The position numbers and the translations under genes were made by a program. The notes beneath the pieces are model-generated. The model saw only the letters and a list, made by a program, of their open reading frames with translations. It was not told the origin of the DNA and made no database searches. A DNA stretch of 64,000 nt from an uncultured Bacteroidota bacterium (GTDB lineage Bacteria; Bacteroidota; Bacteroidia; Flavobacteriales; Flavobacteriaceae), in contig CAJWHM010000003.1 of the NCBI GenBank assembly GCA_913041125.1, forward strand, positions 1 through 64,000. The letters are read 5' to 3'. This document shows, piece after piece, positions 36,892-45,860 of the stretch (the stretch's first letter is position 1; each line of letters starts with the position of its first letter).

Positions 36892-39054
36892 TTAAATATT
36901 TAACCAATAATTTATTTTAAACGTTAGGTTCCATCCAGTTGATATAGAAGGAAAAATAATTTCATTACTATTAAATACCAAAAATATATCTGATGCCGGT
37001 TTGTAACGCCACTGAAATCTTGAATTAAAATTCCAAAGACCTAGTTGTTCATTGAATTGAAAAAGGTTAGTAAAGAAAATTGTTTTTGTAAAAGTTAAGT
37101 TTGCTTTAAACCCTAAAAGCCAAAAAGAGTTTTCTTTCCAAGGGTAGGGTAACTTAATTTGATTATAATTTATAACTGAATTTAGTTCTAAAAAAGGTTG
37201 AAATCGATAGCTTAATTCACTTAAAATTGCTTTTCGTTTACCTTTACTGTAATATCCACCAGCTATTGTCTCTATAGAGTATGTAAAACGGTTTTGGGGT
37301 TTTGAATTATAAGAAATAGTAAAATTATTCCACGTATGTTCTGAATCTGCTTTTAATTCTGATATTCCTGTCCTTAAAGGATCAAAGCCTGAAAGTAGTT
37401 TGACAAATTGATTTCGGAAACTAATAGATAAACGACTTCTATTAATAAAATTAAACCTGTATTGTAATGTTGTCAATTTATCTTTATTTTCAAAAAGAGT
37501 ATCAAAGAAATAAGTTTGGTTTAAACTAGGGCCGTGTGAAAGAAGAGAAGTTTTATCTTTTGTGTAATTTAAGTAAGCAGCTTTAGCTTGTATTTTAAAA
37601 TAATTTTTTCTTGGAACAAAGCCAACTTCAGCAAAATAGTCTTCTGAAATATACTCTTGTTGAAGTAATAGATTCCAATTAATTGACTGATAACCAATGT
37701 GGGATGCAAAAACACTTCCCTTATTAAATTCTTCATTATCAAAGGATTTTAAATATAATAATTTTCCATTCCAAAAATTATCCTCAGAAAAATAGTTGAA
37801 CTCTAGTCCAATATTTTGATTGTAAGATGAATTAAAATTTCTAATATCGAAAGAATTCAATTCTTGTTTATTTACATAAATTAAATTTAAATTTGATCGA
37901 TCAAAAACCTTTTTTTGTAGACTTAAAACAGAAAAATTATTAGCTGACAAAGATAAATTTTCATCTTTTTGGGTTTGTATGGTCATCAAACCTAACCGCC
38001 ATTTTTCGTCTAAATTCCCACTTATTCTAACCCCTCCTATAATTGGTACATTTAAACCAATTCTTCTAGAAAAAAAAGGTCTAATTGTTTGATAACCAAA
38101 ATTTGAGAAAAGATCAGCATTCTCTAAAAAAAATTGTCTTCTTTCAGGAAAAAATAGTTCAAAACGATCTAGATTGGTCACTTGTCGATCAATTTCAGCT
38201 TGAGAAAAATCAGGATTTAAAGTCACATCTAAATTCAAAGCAGAGGTTAGATTATATTTTAAATCTCCACCAACTTTTATATTATTTTTATTTATTTTTT
38301 CATTTATCATGGTGGAATTACTTGCTCCATAGGGTATTAGGGATATATTATTTACTTGTTTTGGAGGTGGATCTTCCCAAACTAAAGAACCAGTGTAAGC
38401 AAGGGATACTGAAGGGAATTGGCGAGGTACAGGTGCCCAACTTGATTTTTCACTTGCTTTCAAATCTAAGCGACTAAAATTAATCCCCCAAATTGAATTA
38501 TTTTCATTATATCTAATCGATTTGAATGGTATACCAATTTCACAAATCCATTTATCTTCATCAAACTTTACTTTAGAATACCATTTTGAATCCCAATTTA
38601 AATCTACTCTTCTCCCGTCATACATTGTTCCATCCCACTGAGCACCGTATGCGTTTAGACCAAATGCAAAGCCTGTAGTTTGATTTATAAATGGATCAAT
38701 TGCAACAAGGAAATTATCATTTTTACCAAAGGAAAAATCTCTTTTTAAAGATTCTATGACATAATTTCCTTTGACTGTGTTGTTAAAAAAAATAATAGCT
38801 ATATAAAAAAAATCCTCATCAAAACTAACTCTTGCTTCAGAAAATTGAGTTGCTTTTTCAGTATCTACAGGTGTAATCATAAAAAAATCTTTCGCAACAT
38901 CAGCACTCTTCCAACTCAGTTCATTAAGTTCACCGTCAATTTTTATTTTATCAACTGCTTTACGAATAATAAGATTATAATTTTTAAAGTTAATTTGCCC
39001 TTGACTATGATTTAAATAAAAGACAAGTATTATTAATATTCTGTATTTTTTCAA
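36892..39054 (-). CDS. DUF5916 outer-membrane-type protein with N-terminal CBM9-like domain
   Basis: This 720-residue exported protein has a signal peptide (ending near SQGQ, residue 20), an N-terminal CBM9-like carbohydrate/haem-binding-type domain (KIDGELNELSWKSADVAKDF, about 36-220), and a long C-terminal part of alternating aromatic beta strands resembling a TonB-receptor-like barrel, ending in hydrophobic/aromatic residues. Family DUF5916 is common in Bacteroidetes and has no settled function. The start is TTG, overlapping the stop of the glycosyltransferase gene (TTGA). It ends the secA-desaturase-GT run. Confidence 0.82.
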   Translation of the reverse strand: MKKYRILIILVFYLNHSQGQINFKNYNLIIRKAVDKIKIDGELNELSWKSADVAKDFFMITPVDTEKATQFSEARVSFDEDFFYIAIIFFNNTVKGNYVIESLKRDFSFGKNDNFLVAIDPFINQTTGFAFGLNAYGAQWDGTMYDGRRVDLNWDSKWYSKVKFDEDKWICEIGIPFKSIRYNENNSIWGINFSRLDLKASEKSSWAPVPRQFPSVSLAYTGSLVWEDPPPKQVNNISLIPYGASNSTMINEKINKNNIKVGGDLKYNLTSALNLDVTLNPDFSQAEIDRQVTNLDRFELFFPERRQFFLENADLFSNFGYQTIRPFFSRRIGLNVPIIGGVRISGNLDEKWRLGLMTIQTQKDENLSLSANNFSVLSLQKKVFDRSNLNLIYVNKQELNSFDIRNFNSSYNQNIGLEFNYFSEDNFWNGKLLYLKSFDNEEFNKGSVFASHIGYQSINWNLLLQQEYISEDYFAEVGFVPRKNYFKIQAKAAYLNYTKDKTSLLSHGPSLNQTYFFDTLFENKDKLTTLQYRFNFINRSRLSISFRNQFVKLLSGFDPLRTGISELKADSEHTWNNFTISYNSKPQNRFTYSIETIAGGYYSKGKRKAILSELSYRFQPFLELNSVINYNQIKLPYPWKENSFWLLGFKANLTFTKTIFFTNLFQFNEQLGLWNFNSRFQWRYKPASDIFLVFNSNEIIFPSISTGWNLTFKINYWLNI

Positions 39055-40202
39055 TATGCACTAATATTTTTTTTAGATATAAATTCTTCCCAATTATTAA
39101 CAAAAGTACCCCAGCTATTTTTATTAATAACCTTCTCTATATTTTTTGTGTAAAAATTAGTTCCAGTTTTATCTAAAATTTTTATAATACCATTTGCTAC
39201 AGCTTTAGGCTCTCTTTCAACAATTTCTCCTGATTTATCCTCAACAATTTGAGATTTTAATCCTTCTACATCAGATACTAAAATAGGTTTTCTGTAATGG
39301 TAAGCTATAGGAGTTACTCCACTCTGTGTAGAACTTTGATAAGTTTGAGCAATCAGATCTGAGGCAGAAAAGAGCAACTGAATTTCACTTAAGGATTTAA
39401 AGTTAAAATCTAAAATTATTTTCTTTTTAAGTTTTAGCTTTTTGACTAGGCTAAAATATTTGTTTTGATTTTCATAACATTCTCCAGCAACATAAAGCTT
39501 TATATTTTGTTTTCTGATAGAAGGATGATTAAAAGCCTTGATAAGGAGGTCAAGTCCTTTGTATTTTCGTACTAAACCAAAAAATAAAACATAAAAAGTT
39601 GTTTTTTCAAATTTTAAAATTGAGCGAGCTTTATTTTGATCAATTGAGGGTTTTAAATCATAATTAATAGGATGGAATCCAGACCAAATGGGAACTTTAA
39701 CATCTTTTTTAATTTGTTCTTCAACATTATTTGATAAACAAGTAAAGATATCAATGTATTTTGCAAAATGAATATTTATAACTCTATCTAACATTCCCTT
39801 TTCGTGAGGTATCCAATTATCTACTAATGCAACTTTTTTAATGTTGTTTGGAATTTTTTTTGCTATCCAACCATATGAGATCCCTAAAAATGGATTATAA
39901 TATCTAAATACTAAAATTTTTGGATTAATCTTTATTATATATTTAACCACTTTTGACCATACAAAAGGATTATAAGCATGTAGATATCTGTTGATTTTTA
40001 AGTCTCTTGGAGGTTTTTCCAAACTAAATTGTGATTTGCCTGGGAAAAGTATTTTTGGATATAGTTTTGTAAATGTTAGTAGCTCAACTTTTTTACCTTT
40101 TCTTTTCAGGGCTTTTGCTAGGTTATGCTGTGTTTCTGAGATACCACCTCTAAATGGAAAGGCAGGTCCAATTAAAAGATAATCTAAAGATCTCTTCTGC
40201 AT
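39051..40202 (-). CDS. GT4-type glycosyltransferase
   Basis: This 383-residue GT-B fold enzyme begins with a Gly-rich acceptor loop (GPAFPFRGGISETQHNLAKAL, split at 12-32). Its C-terminal donor half has LFFGLVRKYKGLDLLIKAF near 208 and a STQSGVTPIAYHYRKPILVSD segment near 300, where the sugar nucleotide should bind. Members act on polysaccharides, glycolipids or glycoproteins. Donor and acceptor are unknown. It overlaps the desaturase gene by one base (TAATG) and DUF5916 by four. Confidence 0.88.
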   Translation of the reverse strand: MQKRSLDYLLIGPAFPFRGGISETQHNLAKALKRKGKKVELLTFTKLYPKILFPGKSQFSLEKPPRDLKINRYLHAYNPFVWSKVVKYIIKINPKILVFRYYNPFLGISYGWIAKKIPNNIKKVALVDNWIPHEKGMLDRVINIHFAKYIDIFTCLSNNVEEQIKKDVKVPIWSGFHPINYDLKPSIDQNKARSILKFEKTTFYVLFFGLVRKYKGLDLLIKAFNHPSIRKQNIKLYVAGECYENQNKYFSLVKKLKLKKKIILDFNFKSLSEIQLLFSASDLIAQTYQSSTQSGVTPIAYHYRKPILVSDVEGLKSQIVEDKSGEIVEREPKAVANGIIKILDKTGTNFYTKNIEKVINKNSWGTFVNNWEEFISKKNISAY

Positions 40203-41461
40203 TAATTTATAATCAGTTTTCTATCAGGTCCTTTTCCTTTGGCCCATAAACCTACAAAAGCAGTGAAAATAAAATAGATTAGTAAAAAGTTAAAAAACCA
40301 AGTTGTTTCAATTTGCAAAAAATAATTAGTTGTAGCAATAATTAAACTAATGCAAATAATACCTCTGAAGAATTCAAATATTGGAGCCCATTTATGATAA
40401 TCCATCAATGAGGTAAATCCGAAAATAGTTGTTAAAATAAGTAATCCAATATTGACTTGAAACTGAGATGATAATTCATTAAAAAAATATAGATAATATA
40501 AAAGCATCACGTTTATTGATATAAAATGTACTGATGCTATAATTTTCCACTTTAAACTGTAATATGGGGTATATTTTTTTTCTCCAGAAATGGGATTTTT
40601 AGTATTTATTGGAAAACGATGAGCAACATCAGCTGGTCGCCAACCAGTTGGCATAAACCAAAGTCTAAATTTATCTTTCCATTTTCTTGTAAACCATGCA
40701 TCCTTAGCCAATAAGGAAATATGTTGAAAATTTATCCAAAAAGGATTCCAGCTTAAAGCGGGCTTTAAAGTCCCATATATAGGAGTTTCACTATCTAATT
40801 CCTCTTGAAAAGTTCCAAAAATTCTATCCCATATACAAAAAATTGCAGAGAGATTTTTATCAATATAAATTGGATTTATTGCGTGATGAACCCTATGTTG
40901 AGATGGTGTTACAATTAAATATTCTAAAATACCCAATTTACCTATGTGTTTTGTATGATACCAAAATTGTGCAAATAAATGGATAGGTGTTAAGGTGGTA
41001 ATAATTTTAGTTGGAACACCCAAAATAGCTGCTGGGACTAAGAATATAGCTCCAAAGCCTATTAGATTTGATATGCTTTGGCGTAAAGCACACGCAAGGT
41101 TGTATTCTTCACTGCTATGATGAATTAAGTGTTGATTCCAAAATATATTAACCTTATGATTTATAAAATGCACGATATAGGAGGCAAAGTCAATGCAAAT
41201 AAATGCGATGATATAAGTTGCATAGCTGGTTTTAATTTCCCACAGAGAAAATTTATCCAATATATATGGGTATGAAATCAAAATTAGTGCAAGTCCGAGT
41301 ACATCCTTTAGAATATTTGTCATTCCCGAACTAAGGCTAGCGAGAGTATCCATAAAAACATAGGATTGTTTTTTTGTGAGATGACCATAAATAATTTCAA
41401 ATATGACTAAAATTAAAAAACCTGGAATTGCCCATAATAAAACAGCAGCATATTCATTCAT
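40202..41461 (-). CDS. Sterol desaturase / fatty acid hydroxylase family membrane protein
   Basis: This 419-residue membrane protein has about eight to ten hydrophobic helices and the di-iron histidine clusters of the family: HFINHKVNIFWNQHLIHHSSE (divided by a helix turn, about 117-137) and QHRVHHAINPIY (about 193-204). Relatives hydroxylate or desaturate lipids, and some break ether lipids. Sterols are not expected here, so a fatty-acyl or carotenoid-like substrate is more likely. It follows secA by 28 bases and is coupled to the glycosyltransferase gene. Confidence 0.88.
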   Translation of the reverse strand: MNEYAAVLLWAIPGFLILVIFEIIYGHLTKKQSYVFMDTLASLSSGMTNILKDVLGLALILISYPYILDKFSLWEIKTSYATYIIAFICIDFASYIVHFINHKVNIFWNQHLIHHSSEEYNLACALRQSISNLIGFGAIFLVPAAILGVPTKIITTLTPIHLFAQFWYHTKHIGKLGILEYLIVTPSQHRVHHAINPIYIDKNLSAIFCIWDRIFGTFQEELDSETPIYGTLKPALSWNPFWINFQHISLLAKDAWFTRKWKDKFRLWFMPTGWRPADVAHRFPINTKNPISGEKKYTPYYSLKWKIIASVHFISINVMLLYYLYFFNELSSQFQVNIGLLILTTIFGFTSLMDYHKWAPIFEFFRGIICISLIIATTNYFLQIETTWFFNFLLIYFIFTAFVGLWAKGKGPDRKLIIN

Positions 41462-41489
41462 TATCCTTATTTTAACTAAAATTAATAAA

Positions 41490-44400
41490 TTACGAACTAA
41501 TAACCCATTCTCCTTTTTTGATAAGAATTTCTGCCTGTTTAAATTTCAGGACTTTAGTTTCACCAGTATTTATGTTTTTAATTGTTACTTTTTCGTTTCT
41601 ACCAATTTTTGGCTTTTCACGAACAATTGTTTCAATACTTTGTTTAGCTGTTTCACTAACACCTGCACCAACTGCTCTAGCTTTTTGAGCCATCTCCTCA
41701 GTATTTAAAACATCATCTTTTGAAGTTTTTAATTTTTGTTTAGAGCGTGGTCTTTTTGCTTCTTTAATTGAGGATATATTTTGGTTTGGAAGTCCACCTT
41801 TAATTAAAAATGAAAGAATTTCTTTATTCAAATTATTAATCATAGTTTTAAAAAGCTCAAAAGCTTCAAATTTATATATCAAAAGAGGATCTTTTTGTTC
41901 ATGAACTGCAAGCTGAACAGACTGTTTTAATTCATCCATCTTTCTTAGATGATCTTTCCATGAATTATCAATAAGTGCAAGGGTAATATTTCGCTCAAAA
42001 TCATCTACTAAACTATTACCACCTGTCTCGTAGGCCTCTTTTAGGTTGGTAACCACATTTAAAGACTTTATTCCATCTGTGAAGGGAACAACTATACGTT
42101 CAAATTTATTATCTGGCCTTTCATAAACTTGTTTAATAACTGGGTATGCTAGTTGTGCATTAATTGAAGTCTTATTATTGTAATGTTTCAGTAAAGCCGA
42201 ATATAAAGATTGAATATTTTCATTTTCATCACCCTCCTTAAACTCTGTTTCATCTATTGGAGAAGTCATTGAAAAACTACTGATTATTTCAAATTCAAAA
42301 CTTTTAAAATCATTCAACTCTTTGTTTTTTAAGACAATTTCTTCACATGTATCATAAAGCATATTCAGAACATCAAATTTTAAGCGTGAACCTTGCAATG
42401 CGTGTCTTCTTCTTTTATAAATAACCTCTCTTTGAGAGCTCATGACATCATCATATTCTAGAAGACGTTTACGAATACCAAAGTTATTCTCCTCTACTTT
42501 TTTTTGTGCCCGTTCAATAGATTTAGTCATCATTGAATGTTGTATAACCTCTCCTTCTTCTAATCCCATACGATCCATAACTTTAGCAACTCTATCAGAA
42601 CCAAAAAGGCGCATTAAATTGTCTTCTAAAGAAACAAAAAATTGAGAGCTTCCAGGGTCTCCCTGTCTTCCCGAGCGTCCTCTTAATTGACGATCAACTC
42701 TTCTCGAATCATGTCGCTCAGTACCAATAATTGCTAATCCACCAGCATTTTTAACTTCTTCTGACAGTTTAATATCTGTTCCTCTGCCCGCCATATTTGT
42801 GGCTATTGTTACTACACCAGGTTTACCAGCTTCTGCAACAATTTCAGCCTCTTTCTTGTGCATTTTGGCATTAAGAACGTTATGTTTGACTTTTCGGATA
42901 TTAAGCATTTTACTTAATAATTCTGATATTTCAACAGAGGTTGTTCCAATTAGAACAGGCCTGCCAGCAGCAGAGTTTTCACTAACCTGATCTATTACTG
43001 CATTATATTTTTCTCTTTTAGTTTTATAGATCAGATCATTTTCATCTGCTCTTGCTATTGGTCTGTTTGTAGGGATTTCAATTACATCTAATTTATAAAT
43101 TTCCCAAAATTCTCCAGCTTCAGTTATAGCTGTTCCCGTCATACCTGAAAGCTTATTATACATTCTAAAATAATTTTGAAGTGTAATAGTAGCATAAGTT
43201 TGAGTGGCGGCTTCAATTTTAACATTTTCTTTAGCCTCGATAGCTTGATGTAGTCCATCAGAATACCTTCTACCTTCCATTATTCTCCCTGTTTGTTCAT
43301 CAACAATTTTTACTTTATTATCCATCACTACGTACTCTACGTCTTTTTCAAACAAAGTGTAGGCTTTTAGTAATTGATTCATGCTATGTATTCTTTCACT
43401 TTTAATGTCAAAATCTTTAAAAAGAATTTCCTTTTCGGCAGTTTCTTTTTTGGGGTCTAAATTTTTTGATTCAATTTTTGCAATTTCATTTCCGATATCT
43501 GGTAATATGAAAAAACTTGTGTCTGAGTTTTCTTCTGAAAGTTCTTGAATTCCCTTTTCAGTTAAGTCAATCTGATTATTTTTTTCGTCTATCACGAAAT
43601 ATAGTTCAGAGTCAACTATATGCATTTCACGATTATTATCTTGCATATAGTGGTTTTCTGTCTTTTGCAATAGTTGTTTTACACCTTCTTCGCTTAAAAA
43701 TTTTATTAACGCCTTGTTTTTAGGTAAACCTCTGTAAACTCTTAGTAATAGTAAACCTCCCATGGTCGAATCACCTAACTTTATTTTTGCTTTAGCCTCT
43801 GCTAGAACACTAGTAAGTAGATTACGTTGTTTTGAAACGAGATTTTTAACATTTAGTTTTAGAACATCAAACTCATGGTTTTCACCCTTGGGAGTTGGTC
43901 CAGATATTATTAGAGGTGTCCTTGCATCATCTATTAATACTGAATCAACTTCATCTACTATTGCATAGTTATGTTTGGGCTGAACAATATCGTTAGCTGT
44001 ATGTGCCATATTATCTCTCAAATAATCAAAACCAAATTCGTTGTTTGTTCCATAAGTTATGTCAGCTTGATAGGCTCTTCTTCTTTCTTCACTGTTAGGA
44101 GGGTGATGATCTATACAATCGACAGTTAATCCATGAAACTGAAATATAGGTGCCATCCATGCACTGTCTCTTTTTGCCAGATAGTCGTTTACGGTAACTA
44201 AGTGGACACCTTTACCCGTGAGAGCATTCAAATAAACAGGTAAAGTAGCAACTAATGTTTTACCCTCACCTGTTTGCATTTCAGCGATTTTTCCTTGGTG
44301 CAATGATATTCCTCCAATTAGTTGAACATCATAATGTATCATATCCCAGGTTATCGGTTTTCCCGCCGCATCCCAAGAGTTTGACCAAATTGCCTTATCT

Positions 44401-44852
44401 TTTGTCAAATTGACATATGAATTTTTTTGAGACAACTCTCTGTCATAACTAGTAGCTATAACTTTAATTTCTTTATTAATAACAAATCTACGGGCTGTTT
44501 CTTTTACAACTGCAAAAGCCTGTGTCAATAAACCAGACAAAATAGAATCAGTATTGATCTGCATATTAATAATTTCTTGATCAATTTCTTTGTATAAAGA
44601 TTCCTTTTCATCAATATCATCTGTTTTTTTTACATCATTATTAAGTTTATTAATTTTTTCATTGTGAATTTTGTTTTCTTTATTTAATTTGGATTTAAAG
44701 AAAACTGTTTTTTCTCTAAGCTCGTCATTACTCAAAGACTCAAAACTTTTTTGATAATCGTTTATCTCTTTAATTAACGGAGTAATTTTACTTAGATCTT
44801 TTTTTGTTTTATCACCAATAAAAGTTTTTAAAATTTTGTTTAGAATACTCAT
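41490..44852 (-). CDS. secA: Preprotein translocase ATPase SecA
   Basis: This 1120-residue motor drives proteins through SecYEG. Walker A MQTGEGKTLVATLP lies near 190, the DEVD box (YAIVDEVDSVLIDDARTPL) near 300, and GRGTDIKL and QLRGRSGRQGDPG near 700-750. It is about 220 residues longer than E. coli SecA because of insertions, one of them in the 350-500 region, as is usual for Bacteroidetes. The C-terminal zinc motif that binds SecB elsewhere is absent. The start lies 30 bases after the DUF2795 terminator, so its promoter must overlap that terminator or the end of DUF2795. Confidence 0.97.
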   Translation of the reverse strand: MSILNKILKTFIGDKTKKDLSKITPLIKEINDYQKSFESLSNDELREKTVFFKSKLNKENKIHNEKINKLNNDVKKTDDIDEKESLYKEIDQEIINMQINTDSILSGLLTQAFAVVKETARRFVINKEIKVIATSYDRELSQKNSYVNLTKDKAIWSNSWDAAGKPITWDMIHYDVQLIGGISLHQGKIAEMQTGEGKTLVATLPVYLNALTGKGVHLVTVNDYLAKRDSAWMAPIFQFHGLTVDCIDHHPPNSEERRRAYQADITYGTNNEFGFDYLRDNMAHTANDIVQPKHNYAIVDEVDSVLIDDARTPLIISGPTPKGENHEFDVLKLNVKNLVSKQRNLLTSVLAEAKAKIKLGDSTMGGLLLLRVYRGLPKNKALIKFLSEEGVKQLLQKTENHYMQDNNREMHIVDSELYFVIDEKNNQIDLTEKGIQELSEENSDTSFFILPDIGNEIAKIESKNLDPKKETAEKEILFKDFDIKSERIHSMNQLLKAYTLFEKDVEYVVMDNKVKIVDEQTGRIMEGRRYSDGLHQAIEAKENVKIEAATQTYATITLQNYFRMYNKLSGMTGTAITEAGEFWEIYKLDVIEIPTNRPIARADENDLIYKTKREKYNAVIDQVSENSAAGRPVLIGTTSVEISELLSKMLNIRKVKHNVLNAKMHKKEAEIVAEAGKPGVVTIATNMAGRGTDIKLSEEVKNAGGLAIIGTERHDSRRVDRQLRGRSGRQGDPGSSQFFVSLEDNLMRLFGSDRVAKVMDRMGLEEGEVIQHSMMTKSIERAQKKVEENNFGIRKRLLEYDDVMSSQREVIYKRRRHALQGSRLKFDVLNMLYDTCEEIVLKNKELNDFKSFEFEIISSFSMTSPIDETEFKEGDENENIQSLYSALLKHYNNKTSINAQLAYPVIKQVYERPDNKFERIVVPFTDGIKSLNVVTNLKEAYETGGNSLVDDFERNITLALIDNSWKDHLRKMDELKQSVQLAVHEQKDPLLIYKFEAFELFKTMINNLNKEILSFLIKGGLPNQNISSIKEAKRPRSKQKLKTSKDDVLNTEEMAQKARAVGAGVSETAKQSIETIVREKPKIGRNEKVTIKNINTGETKVLKFKQAEILIKKGEWVISS

Positions 44853-44881
44853 GTTTAAGTTAAAGATTAGATAAAATTAAT

Positions 44882-44910
44882 TAAAAAAAAAGTCTCTTAT
44901 TAGAGACTTT
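44882..44910 (-). terminator. Rho-independent terminator after the DUF2795 gene
   Basis: On the minus strand a 9-bp perfect stem, AAAGTCTCT/AGAGACTTT with a 4-base loop (44910-44889), runs into a T tract (44891-44883). It begins 18 bases past the DUF2795 stop. Confidence 0.85.
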
Positions 44911-44927
44911 CTTTTAATACTATTATA

Positions 44928-45149
44928 TTAATACTCATCTTCATTCCAAAGATAATCCTCTTCAGTAGGAAAATCAGGCCAAATTTCTTCTATAGATTCA
45001 TAAATATCCTCCTCATCTTCCATCGATTGGAGGTTCTCGACTACTTCTAGGGGAGCACCAGTTCTAATGGAAAAATCAATTAATTCATCTTTAGTGGCAG
45101 GCCATGGTGCATCACTAAGATAAGATGCAAGTTCTAATGTCCAATACAT
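44928..45149 (-). CDS. DUF2795 family small acidic protein
   Basis: This 73-residue protein begins MYWTLELASYLSDAPWP and continues with a helical segment (TKDELIDFSIRTGAPLEVVENL), then a very acidic Asp/Glu-rich tail. It matches the DUF2795 family, found beside core genes in Bacteroidetes and elsewhere with unknown function. No signal peptide or membrane segment is present. It has its own promoter and terminator, so it is a single-gene unit, probably highly expressed. Confidence 0.88.
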   Translation of the reverse strand: MYWTLELASYLSDAPWPATKDELIDFSIRTGAPLEVVENLQSMEDEEDIYESIEEIWPDFPTEEDYLWNEDEY

Positions 45150-45163
45150 ATGAATATTTTTTG

Positions 45164-45193
45164 CAAAAATAGATTTTTATAAATATTATGCAA
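45164..45193 (-). promoter_or_regulatory. Full Bacteroidetes promoter for the DUF2795 gene
   Basis: The minus strand shows TTG (45193-45191), a spacer of exactly 19 bases, and TATTTTTG (45171-45164). This is the best -33/-7 match in the window. The ATG follows about 15 bases later. Confidence 0.6.
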
Positions 45194-45207
45194 CTTTTTA
45201 TTTAAAT

Positions 45208-45765
45208 TTAATTACCACTCCATTTGACTTCTTCAATTTTTAATTCCGAAGCAAATGTGCGAGATAAAGTAAAAAAATAATCTGATAAACGGTTAATATA
45301 TGCTATCACCGTTCCCGAAATTGGAATTTTTTGATCTAATTCAGTAACATAACGTTCAGATCTTCTAGTTATACATCGGGCTATGTGAGCATATGAAATT
45401 AATTGATGTCCACCAGGTATTACAAAGTTTTTGAGTGGCGGAAGTTTTTCTGTAAGATTATCAATTTCTTTTTCGATGAAAGTAATAGAATTTGTCTCTA
45501 TGGGTTTTAAGTTTGATGGAAAATTTTCATCTGTGTCAACAGCAAGTTGAGCTGCTACAGTCATAAGTTGATTTTGGACTTCCATTAAGGTACTTTTAAC
45601 GTAAGAAAGATTTGTGGTATCACGGATTAATCCTATCCATGCAATAAGCTCATCAATCGAGCCGTATGCTTTAATTCGGATGTCATGTTTTGGAACTCTT
45701 TTTCCTGAAATTAAACTTGTGATTCCCTTATCACCTGTTTTAGTATAAACTTTGTTTTCTCTCAT
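45208..45765 (-). CDS. PduO-type ATP:cob(I)alamin adenosyltransferase
   Basis: This 185-residue enzyme makes adenosylcobalamin. It has the PduO-type start VYTKTGDKGITSLISGKRVPK (ATP site, split at residues 6-26) and the conserved helix SYAHIARCITRRSERYVTEL near 135-155 with the catalytic Arg/Glu pattern. Its presence means the cell uses a B12-dependent enzyme such as methylmalonyl-CoA mutase, or salvages B12. No other cobalamin gene and no cobalamin riboswitch is seen. An AAGGGAG stretch sits 5 bases before the ATG, an unusually good Shine-Dalgarno site for this phylum. Confidence 0.93.
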   Translation of the reverse strand: MRENKVYTKTGDKGITSLISGKRVPKHDIRIKAYGSIDELIAWIGLIRDTTNLSYVKSTLMEVQNQLMTVAAQLAVDTDENFPSNLKPIETNSITFIEKEIDNLTEKLPPLKNFVIPGGHQLISYAHIARCITRRSERYVTELDQKIPISGTVIAYINRLSDYFFTLSRTFASELKIEEVKWSGN

Positions 45766-45780
45766 ATTCTCCCTTCATGG

Positions 45781-45799
45781 ATCAGTAATGATAACTGAT
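45781..45799 (-). promoter_or_regulatory. 5'-UTR hairpin of the cobalamin adenosyltransferase mRNA
   Basis: ATCAGT and ACTGAT flank a 7-base loop directly after the expected transcription start. A second inverted repeat (arms ATTGGTAC/GTATCAAT, 45798-45817) overlaps the -7 box. Neither resembles a known riboswitch. Confidence 0.4.
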
Positions 45800-45804
45800 T
45801 GGTA

Positions 45805-45812
45805 CAAATGTA
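45805..45812 (-). promoter_or_regulatory. Bacteroidetes -7 box for the cobalamin adenosyltransferase gene
   Basis: The minus strand reads TACATTTG, an exact TAnnTTTG match, about 40 bases before the ATG. No clear -33 TTG. Confidence 0.4.
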
Positions 45813-45860
45813 TCAATATTATTTAAATGATTTGATATAATTTTCTTAATTGACAAAAAT

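Noticed and set aside
41403..41708. Plus-strand ORF of 101 codons over the secA 3' end
   Set aside because: It is Phe/Cys/Ser/Asn-rich with no domain, and antisense to a lysine-rich SecA tail, which explains the frame.
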